NCBI GenBank assembly: GCA_017308255.1
Contig: JAFKFN010000004.1
Coordinates: 1 to 64,000 of the forward strand
Length of the DNA: 64,000 nt
Source: Altererythrobacter sp.
GTDB lineage: Bacteria > Pseudomonadota > Alphaproteobacteria > Sphingomonadales > Sphingomonadaceae
Direction: 5' to 3'
The notes below the pieces were generated by a model. It was not told the origin of the DNA. It searched no databases and saw only the letters and a list, made by a program, of their open reading frames with translations. The translations under genes were made by a program, and so were the position numbers. Below, piece after piece: positions 50,630 to 58,524 of the stretch. How positions within the stretch are numbered: position 1 is the first letter of the stretch; each line of letters starts with the position of its first letter.

Positions 50630-51100
50630 CTCGTTTTCCTCGGAATGGAGGGACGTCAGCCCCTCAAGATTGGGCTGGTTGACCAGGCTCGCGCGCCGGA
50701 TGGCCACGATCGTCTTGTCCTTGCGGTGCGCGATCACGGGGGAGACGCCGCGATAGGCGGAGGCCAGCTTGCGGCCTTCCTCGGTCCATTCGACCTTGCC
50801 CCAGATCCCGTCCTGCCGCTGCTGCAGCTCGACGATCCAGCCGCGCGCCGGCGCCGGAAGACCCTTGGGCGCGGCCAGATCGGTCGAGTGGTTCTCGTCC
50901 AGGACGAGCTTCTGCCCCTGGGGCAGGCTGGCCGCCATCAGCGCATGATAGTTCCCCACCTTGTACGGGCCCCGCCCGTCGACTGTCGCAACCACACCCC
51001 CCGCCGGCAGCAGGTGCAGCCACTCGGGCGCGCCGCCGTCATCGGCGGGCGAGAGCGCCAGGGCGGAGCACAGAGCCAGTTGGGTGACAGGGCCGGTCAT
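50051..51100 (-). CDS. Phage protease (Mu gpI-like) with C-terminal scaffold
   Basis: 349 residues. The N-terminal 150 residues match the Mu gp32 protease: GPYKVGNYHALMAASLPQGQ, LVLDENHSTDLAAPKG, GWIVELQQRQDGIWGKVEWT and YRGVSPVIAHRKDKTIVAIR. The C-terminal half is a helical scaffold domain. It cuts scaffold and head proteins during capsid maturation. A conserved palindrome lies 33 bases upstream of the ATG. Confidence 0.9.
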   Translation of the reverse strand: MTGPVTQLALCSALALSPADDGGAPEWLHLLPAGGVVATVDGRGPYKVGNYHALMAASLPQGQKLVLDENHSTDLAAPKGLPAPARGWIVELQQRQDGIWGKVEWTEEGRKLASAYRGVSPVIAHRKDKTIVAIRRASLVNQPNLEGLTSLHSEENEMALKEMLVEALNLAESADDETIVAAVKKAVGGVSEAAQAALAPIAEKLGVAADADLVGTIDALQAAKKPDDEVVVALQSELAGVTETLNALRESTLRKDATAFVDGAIAEGRVGVKPLRDEYIAMHMEDAARTEKLIGAMPKVGGQIPARDPQTRSAELSDADKSVIALCGIDPDKFKETRQAELGVEEEAL

Positions 51101-51132
51101 CCCCAGTGTGATGGCAGAGCGCGGCCGGCGTT

Positions 51133-51158
51133 GGCATGACCGCCATGGCGGCCATCAA
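51133..51158. promoter_or_regulatory. Palindromic repeat before the head genes, candidate Mor/C operator, copy 1
   Basis: A 26-base sequence with core GGCCGCCATGGCGGTC, identical to 59814-59839. It lies in the 212-base gap between gpG and the protease gene, the place of the Mu late promoter PI. Confidence 0.5.
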
Positions 51159-51286
51159 GACCGGCGCCGAGGGGAAAGCGGCGCGGGCGGCGCCAGGCAA
51201 GACGCGAATCGAGCCCGCACGGCCAACGTGCCACGGCGGCGGCGATGTGGAAAGGAACCGCCAGTATCGGCCCGGCGGGCAAGAAT

Positions 51287-51310
51287 GCCTCAAGTAGCGG
51301 AGCGGTAGGC
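51287..51310 (-). repeat. Start-associated hairpin element, copy 4
   Basis: Arms GCCT/AGGC around ACCGCTCCGCTACTTG, 2 bases after the gpG stop. No ATG follows closely. A TTG at 51282 opens a 61-codon frame whose stop overlaps the protease ATG (ATGA), so a small gene here is possible but unproven. Confidence 0.7.
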
Positions 51311-51312
51311 AG

Positions 51313-51807
51313 CTAGGGCGCGTCGAGCGTCGACGCGACGTAGGCTTCGGTCATCCGCACGATCGCCGTCTCGTCATCACGCGAAATGCCCAGCCAGGTG
51401 CGCGCCGGGATGCTGCCCCAGGGGATCGGCCGGCCGCGCCGATCGGCGCCGAATGCGCCCTTGACGGCGCCGCTCTGCTGCACTTCGGAATAGATCAGCG
51501 AGGAACCGATCACCACGCCGTCCTTGCTGACCAGGCGCTGGATCTGGGTTGAAAGCGCCTTGCCAGGCCCGATCAGCGGCCGCGTCAGCGAACCATAGCC
51601 CAGGCGCTTGTAACGATCGAGCGTCGATTGCTTCTTCGGTGCCCAGGGCGTGCCGTCCGGCGCCACGCCTTTGATGAACCGCTGACGCGTCGCATCAAGC
51701 ATGTATTCAGCGATGTCGTCGAACACCGGGGTCATGTCGTCGAGCTGCGCGATCGCCTCGCGGATTGCCTGGCGCGATCGGCCTGCGTTGAACTGGACAC
51801 CGAACAT
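51313..51807 (-). CDS. Virion morphogenesis protein (Mu gpG-like)
   Basis: 164 residues. Features are LDDMTPVFDDIAEYMLDATR, DGTPWAPKKQSTLDRYKRLG, KALSTQIQRLVSKDGVVIGS and IPWGSIPARTWLGIS, the phage virion morphogenesis/gpG family. It acts in head-tail joining. It follows gp30 by 90 bases that hold a GC hairpin (CCGCCC...GGGCGG) and a degenerate piece of the hairpin element. Confidence 0.9.
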   Translation of the reverse strand: MFGVQFNAGRSRQAIREAIAQLDDMTPVFDDIAEYMLDATRQRFIKGVAPDGTPWAPKKQSTLDRYKRLGYGSLTRPLIGPGKALSTQIQRLVSKDGVVIGSSLIYSEVQQSGAVKGAFGADRRGRPIPWGSIPARTWLGISRDDETAIVRMTEAYVASTLDAP

Positions 51808-51897
51808 CGCTATTTCCTTGCTTGAGGCGCGAACATCGGGCGCCGCCCTCGGGGGGCGGATCGTCGCGGACGTAATGCCTGGGGGCGCCTCACTCCG

Positions 51898-53151
51898 CTA
51901 ATCCGCGATATAGAACGACTTCAGCGTCAGGTTGTCCTGGCGCCGGTTCACCACCACGATCGCTTCCCACAGCTCCGCGCCGAACCGCTTGCGATAAGCC
52001 ACCGTGGTTTCACCGGCACGGCTCGTGCCCTTTTTGACGATTTCATCCGGATCGCTCAGCAGCCGGGGGATCAGCGCCATATCCTCCGGCGTGACCGGCC
52101 GCTGCGCGCGCGAACGCTCGATCGCCAACACGGTATGGTTGTCGAGCTCGTGCAGCACGAAGTCGCTGGTGAACCGGAAGTCCGATCGGCGCAGCGGCTT
52201 GCCGATCAGCGTTTCGATCTGGCTCTGCTGCTCGGCCGGCACCATGCCGACACTGCGGATCACCTTGGGGGCCGAGCGCGCGCGCCGGCCTTCGAACAGC
52301 GAGACGGTCAGGCGGCGCAGATCGTCGGCGGTGGATGGCAACGCGCGATAGGCGGCGGACAGCGCGTCCTGGCGATCGACCGGAAGCCCGCCGAGGAACG
52401 TCTTCGCGATCCCGTAGTCCCAGTTGCCCACCTTCGCGGCCATCGCCTGCACAGCGTCGGAGACACTGGCGCCGGGGGCGTAGTGCCACCCCTTGCCGAT
52501 GCCGATCGGGGCGCCGGTCTTCGGATCGATCGTGTTCCAGTCCGGCGGCAGCGTCTTGCCTTTGATCCCGCCCTTCAGCTCGGCCGCCACCAGCGTGTGC
52601 GCGCCGACGACATAGCAGCTGCAACCCCAGGCGCTCGGCGGGTAATGGGTGATCCAGAAGACGTGGTCGGGTTCGAGGATCAGGCCATCCCAGCTCAGAT
52701 GCAGCACGCGTGGTTCGCGGCTGCCGCCATGGCGATAGATCCAAAACTTGAACTTAGACTGCCTCAGCTGCGCCAGGCGCCCGGCCGCGTAGCTGGTCAT
52801 GGCATTGGTGCGGTAGATCACCCCGACGCGCCAGGCTTCGCCCTTGACCGAGCCTTCGCCGGTCCACCCCGTCCATCCGTTACGCTTGACGATATCGCGG
52901 AAGTCGCGCCGGAACTCCTCCAGCCCGCGCCCTTCCGCGATTGCCTTGTCCACCGCCGCGCCGAGATCCGTCAGCAGGTCCGCCTTCGCGGCGCCGGCGA
53001 CCATGAACGCATCGTCATGCGCCTCGCGCTCGATATCGTCCCACTGGCGCGTCGGGACCAGGTTGCGCAGCTTGCGGCGAAAGAACGCCACCTGTTCGGT
53101 GAACGGCCGCCCGAAGACGCCCTGCAGCTCGCTTGAAGGGTGGTCACTCAC
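51898..53151 (-). CDS. Minor head protein gp30 (SPP1 gp7-like) with C-terminal nuclease-like domain
   Basis: 417 residues from a GTG. The N-terminal 200 residues are head morphogenesis: AAGRLAQLRQSKFKFWIYRH, LSWDGLILEPDHVFWITHYP and SAWGCSCYVVG. The last 100 residues (LIGKPLRRSDFRFTSDFVLH, TTVAYRKRFGAELWEAIVVV) resemble the phage BECR/PBECR nuclease-fold domains often fused to Mu F-like proteins. It assists packaging and head assembly; the C-terminal domain may act after ejection. The start overlaps the small gene upstream (GTGA). Confidence 0.85.
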   Translation of the reverse strand: MSDHPSSELQGVFGRPFTEQVAFFRRKLRNLVPTRQWDDIEREAHDDAFMVAGAAKADLLTDLGAAVDKAIAEGRGLEEFRRDFRDIVKRNGWTGWTGEGSVKGEAWRVGVIYRTNAMTSYAAGRLAQLRQSKFKFWIYRHGGSREPRVLHLSWDGLILEPDHVFWITHYPPSAWGCSCYVVGAHTLVAAELKGGIKGKTLPPDWNTIDPKTGAPIGIGKGWHYAPGASVSDAVQAMAAKVGNWDYGIAKTFLGGLPVDRQDALSAAYRALPSTADDLRRLTVSLFEGRRARSAPKVIRSVGMVPAEQQSQIETLIGKPLRRSDFRFTSDFVLHELDNHTVLAIERSRAQRPVTPEDMALIPRLLSDPDEIVKKGTSRAGETTVAYRKRFGAELWEAIVVVNRRQDNLTLKSFYIAD

Positions 53152-53297
53152 GGCTCGATTGGCTCAACAACCAGGATGAGGCCGAAGTCGAGCCAGGAGA
53201 ACTCAAGGGCTCGCCATTGCCAACGGACAGGAAGGTCGAGGGCCAGAGCCTCATCAGCATCTAACAGCCTCCAGCCAAACCATGGGAGCCACCGCAT
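53148..53297 (-). CDS. Small tryptophan-rich phage protein
   Basis: 49 residues: MRWLPWFGWRLLDADEALAL, then DLPVRWQWRALEFSWLDFG and an ending VVEPIEP. It exactly fills the space between portal and gp30; its stop overlaps the gp30 GTG. Six tryptophans in 49 residues is striking. The ribosome site is weak, so it may be translated by coupling to the portal gene. No family recognised. Confidence 0.5.
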   Translation of the reverse strand: MRWLPWFGWRLLDADEALALDLPVRWQWRALEFSWLDFGLILVVEPIEP

Positions 53298-53300
53298 TGG

Positions 53301-54944
53301 TCAGACACCACTCTCATCGACCAGATCGCTCCGGCCGGCAGCGTGTGCCGCCGCCAGGCCGCCGGCGAGCACGGCGGCGAGCTGGCTACTGTCGATATCG
53401 CCGAAGGCGCTGGCCAGCATTTCCCGGAACTCGCCCAGGTCGCGCGCCTTCTCCAACATCGCCTCGATCGTGCCGATCATCTCGTCGATCGCCGGCTGTC
53501 CCAGCTCCGCCATCTGCCGCGCGATCCCATCGGCGGGATGCGGGGTGGCCTCATGTAGCGGAGCGATAGGCCGACGAGACGCATCGTTGCGAGCAGCCTG
53601 TGGCGCTTCCTCCTCATCCTCGCCCCGATCACCCTGAGCTTGTCGAAGGGCCAGCTTTTCCCTTTCGCGCCCAGCCACAACAACGGGGGCTGGCGCTTCC
53701 CGCTTCGCCAGCACGTCCTCGCCCTCATCGGGTTCGCTCAGCCCGAACTTGTCGCGGATCTCCGCCTGGCTCACTTTCAGGCCCAGCGGCACGAGCTGGG
53801 CGAGGCTGGTGGACAGCTGTTGCAGATCCTCGCGCTTCGGCCGCGCGATCACCAGGCGCGGGTAGGGTCCGCCCGGTCCGAACTCCAGATCCATCCAGGG
53901 TCGGATCAGGTCACGGTTGAGCACGGCCGACAGCGCCTTGCAGTCGGCCGTCTCGATATCCTCCTGCACCTGCCGGTGCTCCTGGCTCACCGCATGGCCG
54001 CCGCTGATCGCGTCGGTGGTGGTGGTCTGGCCGAGCACCGCTTTCGACACCTGCCGATCGAGCCAGTCCGCGCGCTTCTCGTAGAGATCGGAACCGGCGG
54101 TGACGTTCTTCGATTCGATGAACTCGATCTTCATCTCCTCGGGCACGATCGCCGCGCAGTCGCCCGCGATGTTCGCCACTGCCTGGAACAGCGTGGCCCT
54201 GTCTTCCTTGGTCGCGCCGGCATGGAACCGGCCGACCCGGATCGGCTGCCCATAGGTCTGGGTGAAGATCGCCCAATCGCGCTGGGTGTAGGCTTTGAAC
54301 ATCCAGCTCCACGCGGCAAGCCGGGCGAGGCCGGAACGGATCGGCAGGCCGGACTTGGCCTTGATCGCCAGGCGGATGAACTTGAACGCCGGCAGCGGCA
54401 TATCGCCGGCGTTTCCCTCCTCGCCGCCCCGCAGCATCGGCGTGGTGCCGTCGCGATCGAAGGTGAACCAGCGCGGGTCGCGCCACTCCAGGCGCTGCGG
54501 GCGGAACTGCCCTTCGCTGGTGTCCCATACGATCTCGGTCCAGCTCACGCCCTTGCCGATCGCGTCGAGCACGTCGAAGGTCTCGTCGGCCAGCTCGTCG
54601 CGCTGCAGCCACTCGCGCACCATGTCCGCGCGCTTCACGTCCTCGGCGCTGTCCGAGGCGGCTTCCACCGTCACGTCTACCTGGCTGACGCTGCGCTTGC
54701 GGGTGCCGAGCACGCCCACGTAATGCAGGTCGCGCTCCTCGATCTGCTCGGCCAGCTCGAAATAGCCCAGCGGCTCGCCGCCGTCGGCCGCGCGCAGGAT
54801 GCGCGCCAGGCGGAGCGGCGTCAGCCCATCCGCCGGATAGCCGGAAATCGGCTGCCGCACGCCGGCCAGCGTCGGCCCGGCCACGTCGCGGGTCAGCAGC
54901 TCCTTGCGCAGCGGCTGCCCGAACTGATCGACCAACACGGTCAT
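53301..54944 (-). CDS. Portal protein (Mu gp29-like, DUF935)
   Basis: 547 residues. Features are GYPADGLTPLRLARILRAAD, YVGVLGTRKRSVSQVDVTVE, AFKFIRLAIKAKSGLPIRSG, WAIFTQTYGQPIRVGRFHAG and AVLGQTTTTDAISGGHA, the DUF935 portal family. It forms the DNA gate of the head. The region coding residues about 425-470 holds repeat-derived sequence in frame (KLALRQAQGDRGEDEEE, SRRPIAPLHEATP), which looks like repeat insertions tolerated in a linker. Confidence 0.92.
   Translation of the reverse strand: MTVLVDQFGQPLRKELLTRDVAGPTLAGVRQPISGYPADGLTPLRLARILRAADGGEPLGYFELAEQIEERDLHYVGVLGTRKRSVSQVDVTVEAASDSAEDVKRADMVREWLQRDELADETFDVLDAIGKGVSWTEIVWDTSEGQFRPQRLEWRDPRWFTFDRDGTTPMLRGGEEGNAGDMPLPAFKFIRLAIKAKSGLPIRSGLARLAAWSWMFKAYTQRDWAIFTQTYGQPIRVGRFHAGATKEDRATLFQAVANIAGDCAAIVPEEMKIEFIESKNVTAGSDLYEKRADWLDRQVSKAVLGQTTTTDAISGGHAVSQEHRQVQEDIETADCKALSAVLNRDLIRPWMDLEFGPGGPYPRLVIARPKREDLQQLSTSLAQLVPLGLKVSQAEIRDKFGLSEPDEGEDVLAKREAPAPVVVAGREREKLALRQAQGDRGEDEEEAPQAARNDASRRPIAPLHEATPHPADGIARQMAELGQPAIDEMIGTIEAMLEKARDLGEFREMLASAFGDIDSSQLAAVLAGGLAAAHAAGRSDLVDESGV
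53548..53571 (-). repeat. Start-associated hairpin element, copy 5 (inside portal gene)
   Basis: Arms GCCT/AGGC around ATCGCTCCGCTACATG. It is read in frame as RPIAPLHEA within the portal C-terminal linker and has no start codon after it. Confidence 0.7.
53631..53650. repeat. REP-like motif inside the portal gene
   Basis: ACCCTGAGCTTGTCGAAGGG matches 48618-48637 at 17 of 20 bases. It is read in frame on the minus strand as LRQAQGD. The two are 5 kb apart within the prophage. Confidence 0.6.
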
Positions 54945-55081
54945 GACCCACCTCTCAGGATCGATTTAAGAAGGGCTAAGAAGCGCCACAGCGAAGATTC
55001 CGGCGCGGCGGCACCCCACGCACCCGACAGGGGCGCCACCGGCCTCCCAGCGCCTCCCTGCGGCAAGCCGGCGCGGGACAT
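54941..55081 (-). CDS. Small protein between terminase and portal
   Basis: 46 residues: MSRAGLPQGGAGRPVAPLSG then AWGAAAPESSLWRFLALLKS and ILRGGS. It overlaps the terminase stop (TGATG) and the portal ATG (ATGA), so it fits the gap exactly. The hydrophobic LWRFLALLKSIL helix could touch a membrane or partner. No family recognised. Confidence 0.55.
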   Translation of the reverse strand: MSRAGLPQGGAGRPVAPLSGAWGAAAPESSLWRFLALLKSILRGGS

Positions 55082-56454
55082 CACCACAGCCCTCCGGCGC
55101 GCAGCCGCGCGCCCAGCGGCGGCCGCCACCAGCTCCGCGCCTCGCCATCGTCAACATCGCCGTCGAGCGCTCTATCGGAGCGCTGCCGCACGGGTTGGTA
55201 ATCATAGGCCCAGGCCCCCTCGTCGGCCGCGTGGATGCCCAGGAACGCGGCCCAGGTCCGGTCAGCGTGATCGTCGTCACGCTCGGCGACGAAGCGGGGT
55301 GCGCCGGTGGCCGAGGCGACCTTGCGCAGCTTGTGCAGGTCCGATCGCAGCGCCGCATCGCCTTCGGTGATCCGCACGGTGCGGTCTTCGAACCGCTCCT
55401 TGCCGCGCGTGGCCATGATCAGCTTGTTCGGGCCGGTGAACAACACGCCCTCGATCCGGCTGCCGTAGCGCCGCTGCGCGTCTTCCACGACCTTCTCGCC
55501 CATGCCGGTCTGGTCGATGCAGGCGCGGGCGACGCGATAACGGGTCATCACGTCGTCGAAGGCCATGTCCATGTCAGCGAAGGTCGCGCGCTTCTGCTCG
55601 ATCCGCTCGCGCTCCCACAGCACGTCGCCGATCTGCTCCCACACCCAGATCACATGCAGGTCCTGGCGCCGGCCGATATCGCGGCCGACGAAACACGGGT
55701 TGCCCTGGTACAATTCCGGGATACCGGCGCGATCGTCCTCACAGCCGCTGATCAACTCGTAGCTGAGCCAGGCGCTCGCCTCGTCGAGATAGATCAGCTC
55801 GTATTCCTGCGCCCAGGCGTCCTCGTCGGCGATGCCCGCGCGCAGCTCCTCGATATCGCGCGGCAGCCCGTCCTTCACCGCCTGATAGATATCGACCACG
55901 TGGCGCGCCCAGGTCTCGTCGTCGGCGGTATCGAGTTCATAGAACTTGCCGCTCTTGCCATTGGGCGTGGAGGTGACGCGCAACTTCCACCCGGCCGAGA
56001 TAACCGGGAACAGCGCCTTCCAGATCGCGTGGCTGTCCTTGTGGAAGGCGAACTCGTCCAGGAACACGTTGGAGCTGAAGCCGCGCGCCGTGTCGGGATT
56101 GGCGGGCAGCGCTGTGATCTTCGAACCGTGCGGCAGCTCGATCTCCAGCGCACGGTAGCTGCCGGCGGACCCGGCCCAGTCGAACTCGGTGGCCTCGATC
56201 GCCATGCCATAGGCCTGGGCGTGCAACTTCACGCCCTCGTTCATCGCCTCGCGCGCCTGGCGCTCGCCACGGCTGAGGATCACCCAGCGCGTGCGCCGCT
56301 GCTCCAGCGCGTGCGCATAGGCATCGTCGACGATCTCCAGCGTGGTGGTGAACGTCTTCCCGGTCTGCCGGGCGAACTTGCCCAGCTTGAACCGGCTTCG
56401 ATCAAGGAACCACTGGCGCTGGTAGCCATAGAGGGGGACGGCGGGCTGGGTCAT
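55081..56454 (-). CDS. Terminase large subunit (Mu gp28-like)
   Basis: 457 residues. The ATPase has Walker A ARQTGKT at 28-34 and Walker B VFLDEF at 130-135, with TARGFSSN just before it. The nuclease half has NPCFVGRDIGRRQDLHVIWV, ARACIDQTGMGEKVVEDAQR and DDHADRTWAAFLGIHAADEG with the expected acidic residues. It packages DNA into the head and, in Mu-like phages, cuts host DNA outside the phage ends. Confidence 0.93.
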   Translation of the reverse strand: MTQPAVPLYGYQRQWFLDRSRFKLGKFARQTGKTFTTTLEIVDDAYAHALEQRRTRWVILSRGERQAREAMNEGVKLHAQAYGMAIEATEFDWAGSAGSYRALEIELPHGSKITALPANPDTARGFSSNVFLDEFAFHKDSHAIWKALFPVISAGWKLRVTSTPNGKSGKFYELDTADDETWARHVVDIYQAVKDGLPRDIEELRAGIADEDAWAQEYELIYLDEASAWLSYELISGCEDDRAGIPELYQGNPCFVGRDIGRRQDLHVIWVWEQIGDVLWERERIEQKRATFADMDMAFDDVMTRYRVARACIDQTGMGEKVVEDAQRRYGSRIEGVLFTGPNKLIMATRGKERFEDRTVRITEGDAALRSDLHKLRKVASATGAPRFVAERDDDHADRTWAAFLGIHAADEGAWAYDYQPVRQRSDRALDGDVDDGEARSWWRPPLGARLRAGGLW

Positions 56455-56675
56455 GCCTTGCGGCCCAATGCGTCATCCACGGATGCCTTTAGCCGGTTGC
56501 GCAATCGTCGGCAGTTTTCGAGATAGTCGCCCAGACCGTCGATATCGGCGTAGTGTGGGTCGCCAACCCGAGGTTCAAGCTCCTCAACCAAGGAATCGAG
56601 GGCAATGCGGGCGTAGTTTGCTTCAAAGATATCGAGCGATACGATCGATCGGATAGCTCTCGGGTGTGCGCTCAT
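56451..56675 (-). CDS. Small phage protein, unknown
   Basis: 74 residues: helical, acidic (FEANYARIALDSLVEELEPR; DIDGLGDYLENCRRLRNRLK). It overlaps DUF3486 and terminase genes by 4 bases on each side. It lies where Mu-like phages sometimes carry an extra small gene. Not recognised. Confidence 0.6.
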   Translation of the reverse strand: MSAHPRAIRSIVSLDIFEANYARIALDSLVEELEPRVGDPHYADIDGLGDYLENCRRLRNRLKASVDDALGRKA

Positions 56676-57268
56676 CGATCGAAGATCCCGTACACATCCT
56701 CACGGATCTTCTGCAGCACGGCGGCCGGGTCGGCGGCGAGCGTCGAATCCTCGGCCAGCGCCTCGCCGGCCTTGTCGATCGCCTTGTCGACTCGGGCGAG
56801 CGCTTCCTCCTGCAGCTTGCGGCGATGTTCGGCCGAGGCCTTCTGTGCGCCCACCGCCGAGCTGATCGCGCGCCCCAGCTCCATGATGCTCTTGGGATCG
56901 AGTTCGCCGGTTTCGAGCCGCTCGAAGATTGCCAGCTTGAGCATCTCGGCGATCGCGACCGTCATCTGATCGGCGCCGGCCGTGCCCAGCGCTCCCGCTA
57001 CCTCGCTGGCGATCCGCTGCCCTTCATCCAGGCGGCGGAACTGCACGGCCTTGCGCACGGCATAGCGATTGAACGCCGACTTGCTGATTGGCTCGATGCC
57101 CTTCGCTACGAGCCGGTCGTTGAGACCCACGAGGATCACGACTTGCGATTGCTTGCGGTCGCGCAGCTGTTCCAGCGCCCAGACCACATCCTCTTCCGCC
57201 TCTTCGGGCAGGAGGTCGATCGATGATAGGCGCCCCCGACCTTCGCGGTTGTCGGCCGCGTTCGCCAT
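56672..57268 (-). CDS. DUF3486 protein (Mu gp27-like, terminase small subunit role)
   Basis: 198 residues from the ATG at 57268 (a GTG at 57271 is also in frame). Features are GRLSSIDLLPEEAEEDVVWA, LNDRLVAKGIEPISKSAFNR and YAVRKAV, a helix-turn-helix, then a long coiled tail (EHRRKLQEEALARVDKAIDK). This is the DUF3486 family located before the terminase in Mu-like phages. Confidence 0.88.
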   Translation of the reverse strand: MANAADNREGRGRLSSIDLLPEEAEEDVVWALEQLRDRKQSQVVILVGLNDRLVAKGIEPISKSAFNRYAVRKAVQFRRLDEGQRIASEVAGALGTAGADQMTVAIAEMLKLAIFERLETGELDPKSIMELGRAISSAVGAQKASAEHRRKLQEEALARVDKAIDKAGEALAEDSTLAADPAAVLQKIREDVYGIFDR

Positions 57269-57579
57269 CACTCAACGTCCGATGGCAGGGTGATGCCGGC
57301 CACCACCGAGCGTTCGGCCAGGAAGTGACGCCCAAGGGGCAGAATATGCGCTATGATGATCTGGCCGCCCGCAGAGAGCTCAATCACACCAAGTTCGCGC
57401 AAGGCATGGAGCTGCGTCTCGACCCACTCGGGCGAGCGATTGATCCCGTAACGAATTTCGAGAACGCGGCGCAGCGAGATGGCATTGAGGTGGCCGTCAA
57501 CTTGCCCGGCCAGCTCGCGCAGGATGAACAGCCGCGCATCGGCCGCGATCGCGCCGGCTAGATCGGTGCCGCCGCTCAT
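57268..57579 (-). CDS. Winged-helix phage protein (Mu gp26-like position)
   Basis: 103 residues. The pattern ARLFILRELAGQVDGHLNAI, LRRVLEIRYGINRSPEWVET and QLHALRELGVIELSAGG is a compact winged helix of the VpaChn25-type phage proteins. It may bind DNA during packaging. It overlaps its neighbours on both sides. Confidence 0.68.
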   Translation of the reverse strand: MSGGTDLAGAIAADARLFILRELAGQVDGHLNAISLRRVLEIRYGINRSPEWVETQLHALRELGVIELSAGGQIIIAHILPLGRHFLAERSVVAGITLPSDVE

Positions 57580-57806
57580 TCGCCGTCTCCGCCGCCGAGC
57601 GTCTGGTCGAGCAGCCGCGTCACCGTCGCGTCGAAGGCGGCCACCAGGGCGATGACCGCCAGCAGGGCGAGCCCGATCGGCCACAGCGCGCTCGCGACCG
57701 GCAGCGCCTTGCGCCCGATCGCGCTCTCGCCGACCAGGTCGGAGCCGAACACCCACACCAGGGTGGCCACGGTGAGATAGGCGGCGATCGCCAGCAGCGC
57801 GATCAT
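57576..57806 (-). CDS. Small two-span membrane protein
   Basis: 76 residues with two hydrophobic segments (ALLAIAAYLTVATLVWVFGS and LWPIGLALLAVIALVAAFDA) and a short Gly/Asp-rich tail. It lies in the lysis-to-packaging region. It could be a holin or antiholin, but that is a guess from size and place. Confidence 0.55.
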   Translation of the reverse strand: MIALLAIAAYLTVATLVWVFGSDLVGESAIGRKALPVASALWPIGLALLAVIALVAAFDATVTRLLDQTLGGGDGE

Positions 57807-58105
57807 TTGCCCAGGCCCTTTTCCAGGATGATGCGCTCGATCCGCTCGATGCTGCGCCAGGTGCGCTCGCCCAGCTGCTCAAGGCGCTTGATATCCTGGC
57901 CGGTCGCCGCCTCTTCTTTCAGCTCCGCCATGTCTTCCTCCAGGTGCTTGACGCGGCCGCTCACCTTGCCGACCTCGGTGGAAAGCCCGGCCACCTTCTT
58001 GCCCAGCGTGCCGGTGCTCTCCGGATTGGCGGCGCCCGTCTTCCACACGTGCCAGAGGATCGAGACGACGATGAAGGCGATGATCGCCCACTCGAACATG
58101 GTCAT
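57803..58105 (-). CDS. DUF2730-like membrane-anchored coiled-coil protein
   Basis: 100 residues. One N-terminal span (FEWAIIAFIVVSILWHVWKT) precedes a long heptad coil (VAGLSTEVGKVSGRVKHLEE; DMAELKEEAATGQDIKRLEQ). This layout matches the DUF2730/Mu gp25-type proteins found before gp26-gp27. Function unknown. Confidence 0.68.
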   Translation of the reverse strand: MTMFEWAIIAFIVVSILWHVWKTGAANPESTGTLGKKVAGLSTEVGKVSGRVKHLEEDMAELKEEAATGQDIKRLEQLGERTWRSIERIERIILEKGLGK

Positions 58106-58524
58106 TTGGGCTTCCCCCACAAATTGCCGAAGGCGTCGATCGCGGAGGCGATGGAGCGCTTGACGAAGGTCTCGATCTGGCCGCCGGCGGTCTCGATCAG
58201 CGCGTAGCCCGAGAAGCCCAGGCCGATCGCCACGACGAAGGTGAACAGCACGCCGGGCCGCGATTCCGAGACCCACGCCAACGCCGCCACCAGCATGATC
58301 GCGGTGACGACCAGGAAGTGCGCCAGTGGCAGCGCCGCTTCCTTCTTGCGCGCCAGCGGCCGGGCCAGCAGCACCCCCGCTACCGCAAGCACCGCCTGCA
58401 CCACCGGCAGGTCGACGCCCTGAAGATGCAGCACCAGGCCGTCGATCACGGGCGGTTCCACGGTGGACGCCGCGACGGCGGCCGACCACGGCACGTAGAA
58501 GCCGGAAAGGTGCTGGAACGTCAT
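58102..58524 (-). CDS. Three-span membrane protein, possible holin
   Basis: 140 residues from the ATG at 58524. Hydrophobic segments are VVQAVLAVAGVLLARPLA, LAHFLVVTAIMLVAALAWVS and VLFTFVVAIGLGFSGYALIE, followed by an amphipathic tail (VKRSIASAIDAFGNLWGKPK). It directly follows the spanin genes, so a holin role is likely but unproven. Confidence 0.6.
   Translation of the reverse strand: MTFQHLSGFYVPWSAAVAASTVEPPVIDGLVLHLQGVDLPVVQAVLAVAGVLLARPLARKKEAALPLAHFLVVTAIMLVAALAWVSESRPGVLFTFVVAIGLGFSGYALIETAGGQIETFVKRSIASAIDAFGNLWGKPK

Noticed and set aside
51097-51282. A 61-codon frame from TTG between the hairpin element (copy 4) and the protease start
   Set aside because: The stop overlaps the protease ATG, which is suggestive. 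But the start is TTG, the protein is Arg/Pro-rich without pattern, and the frame crosses the candidate operator. Not strong enough to list as a gene.
51808-51897. A seventh hairpin element, inverted, between gp30 and gpG
   Set aside because: TAGCGGAGTGAGGC and GCGCCTCAAGCAAGG look like separated halves of the element, but each matches only partly and the arms do not pair as in the other copies.
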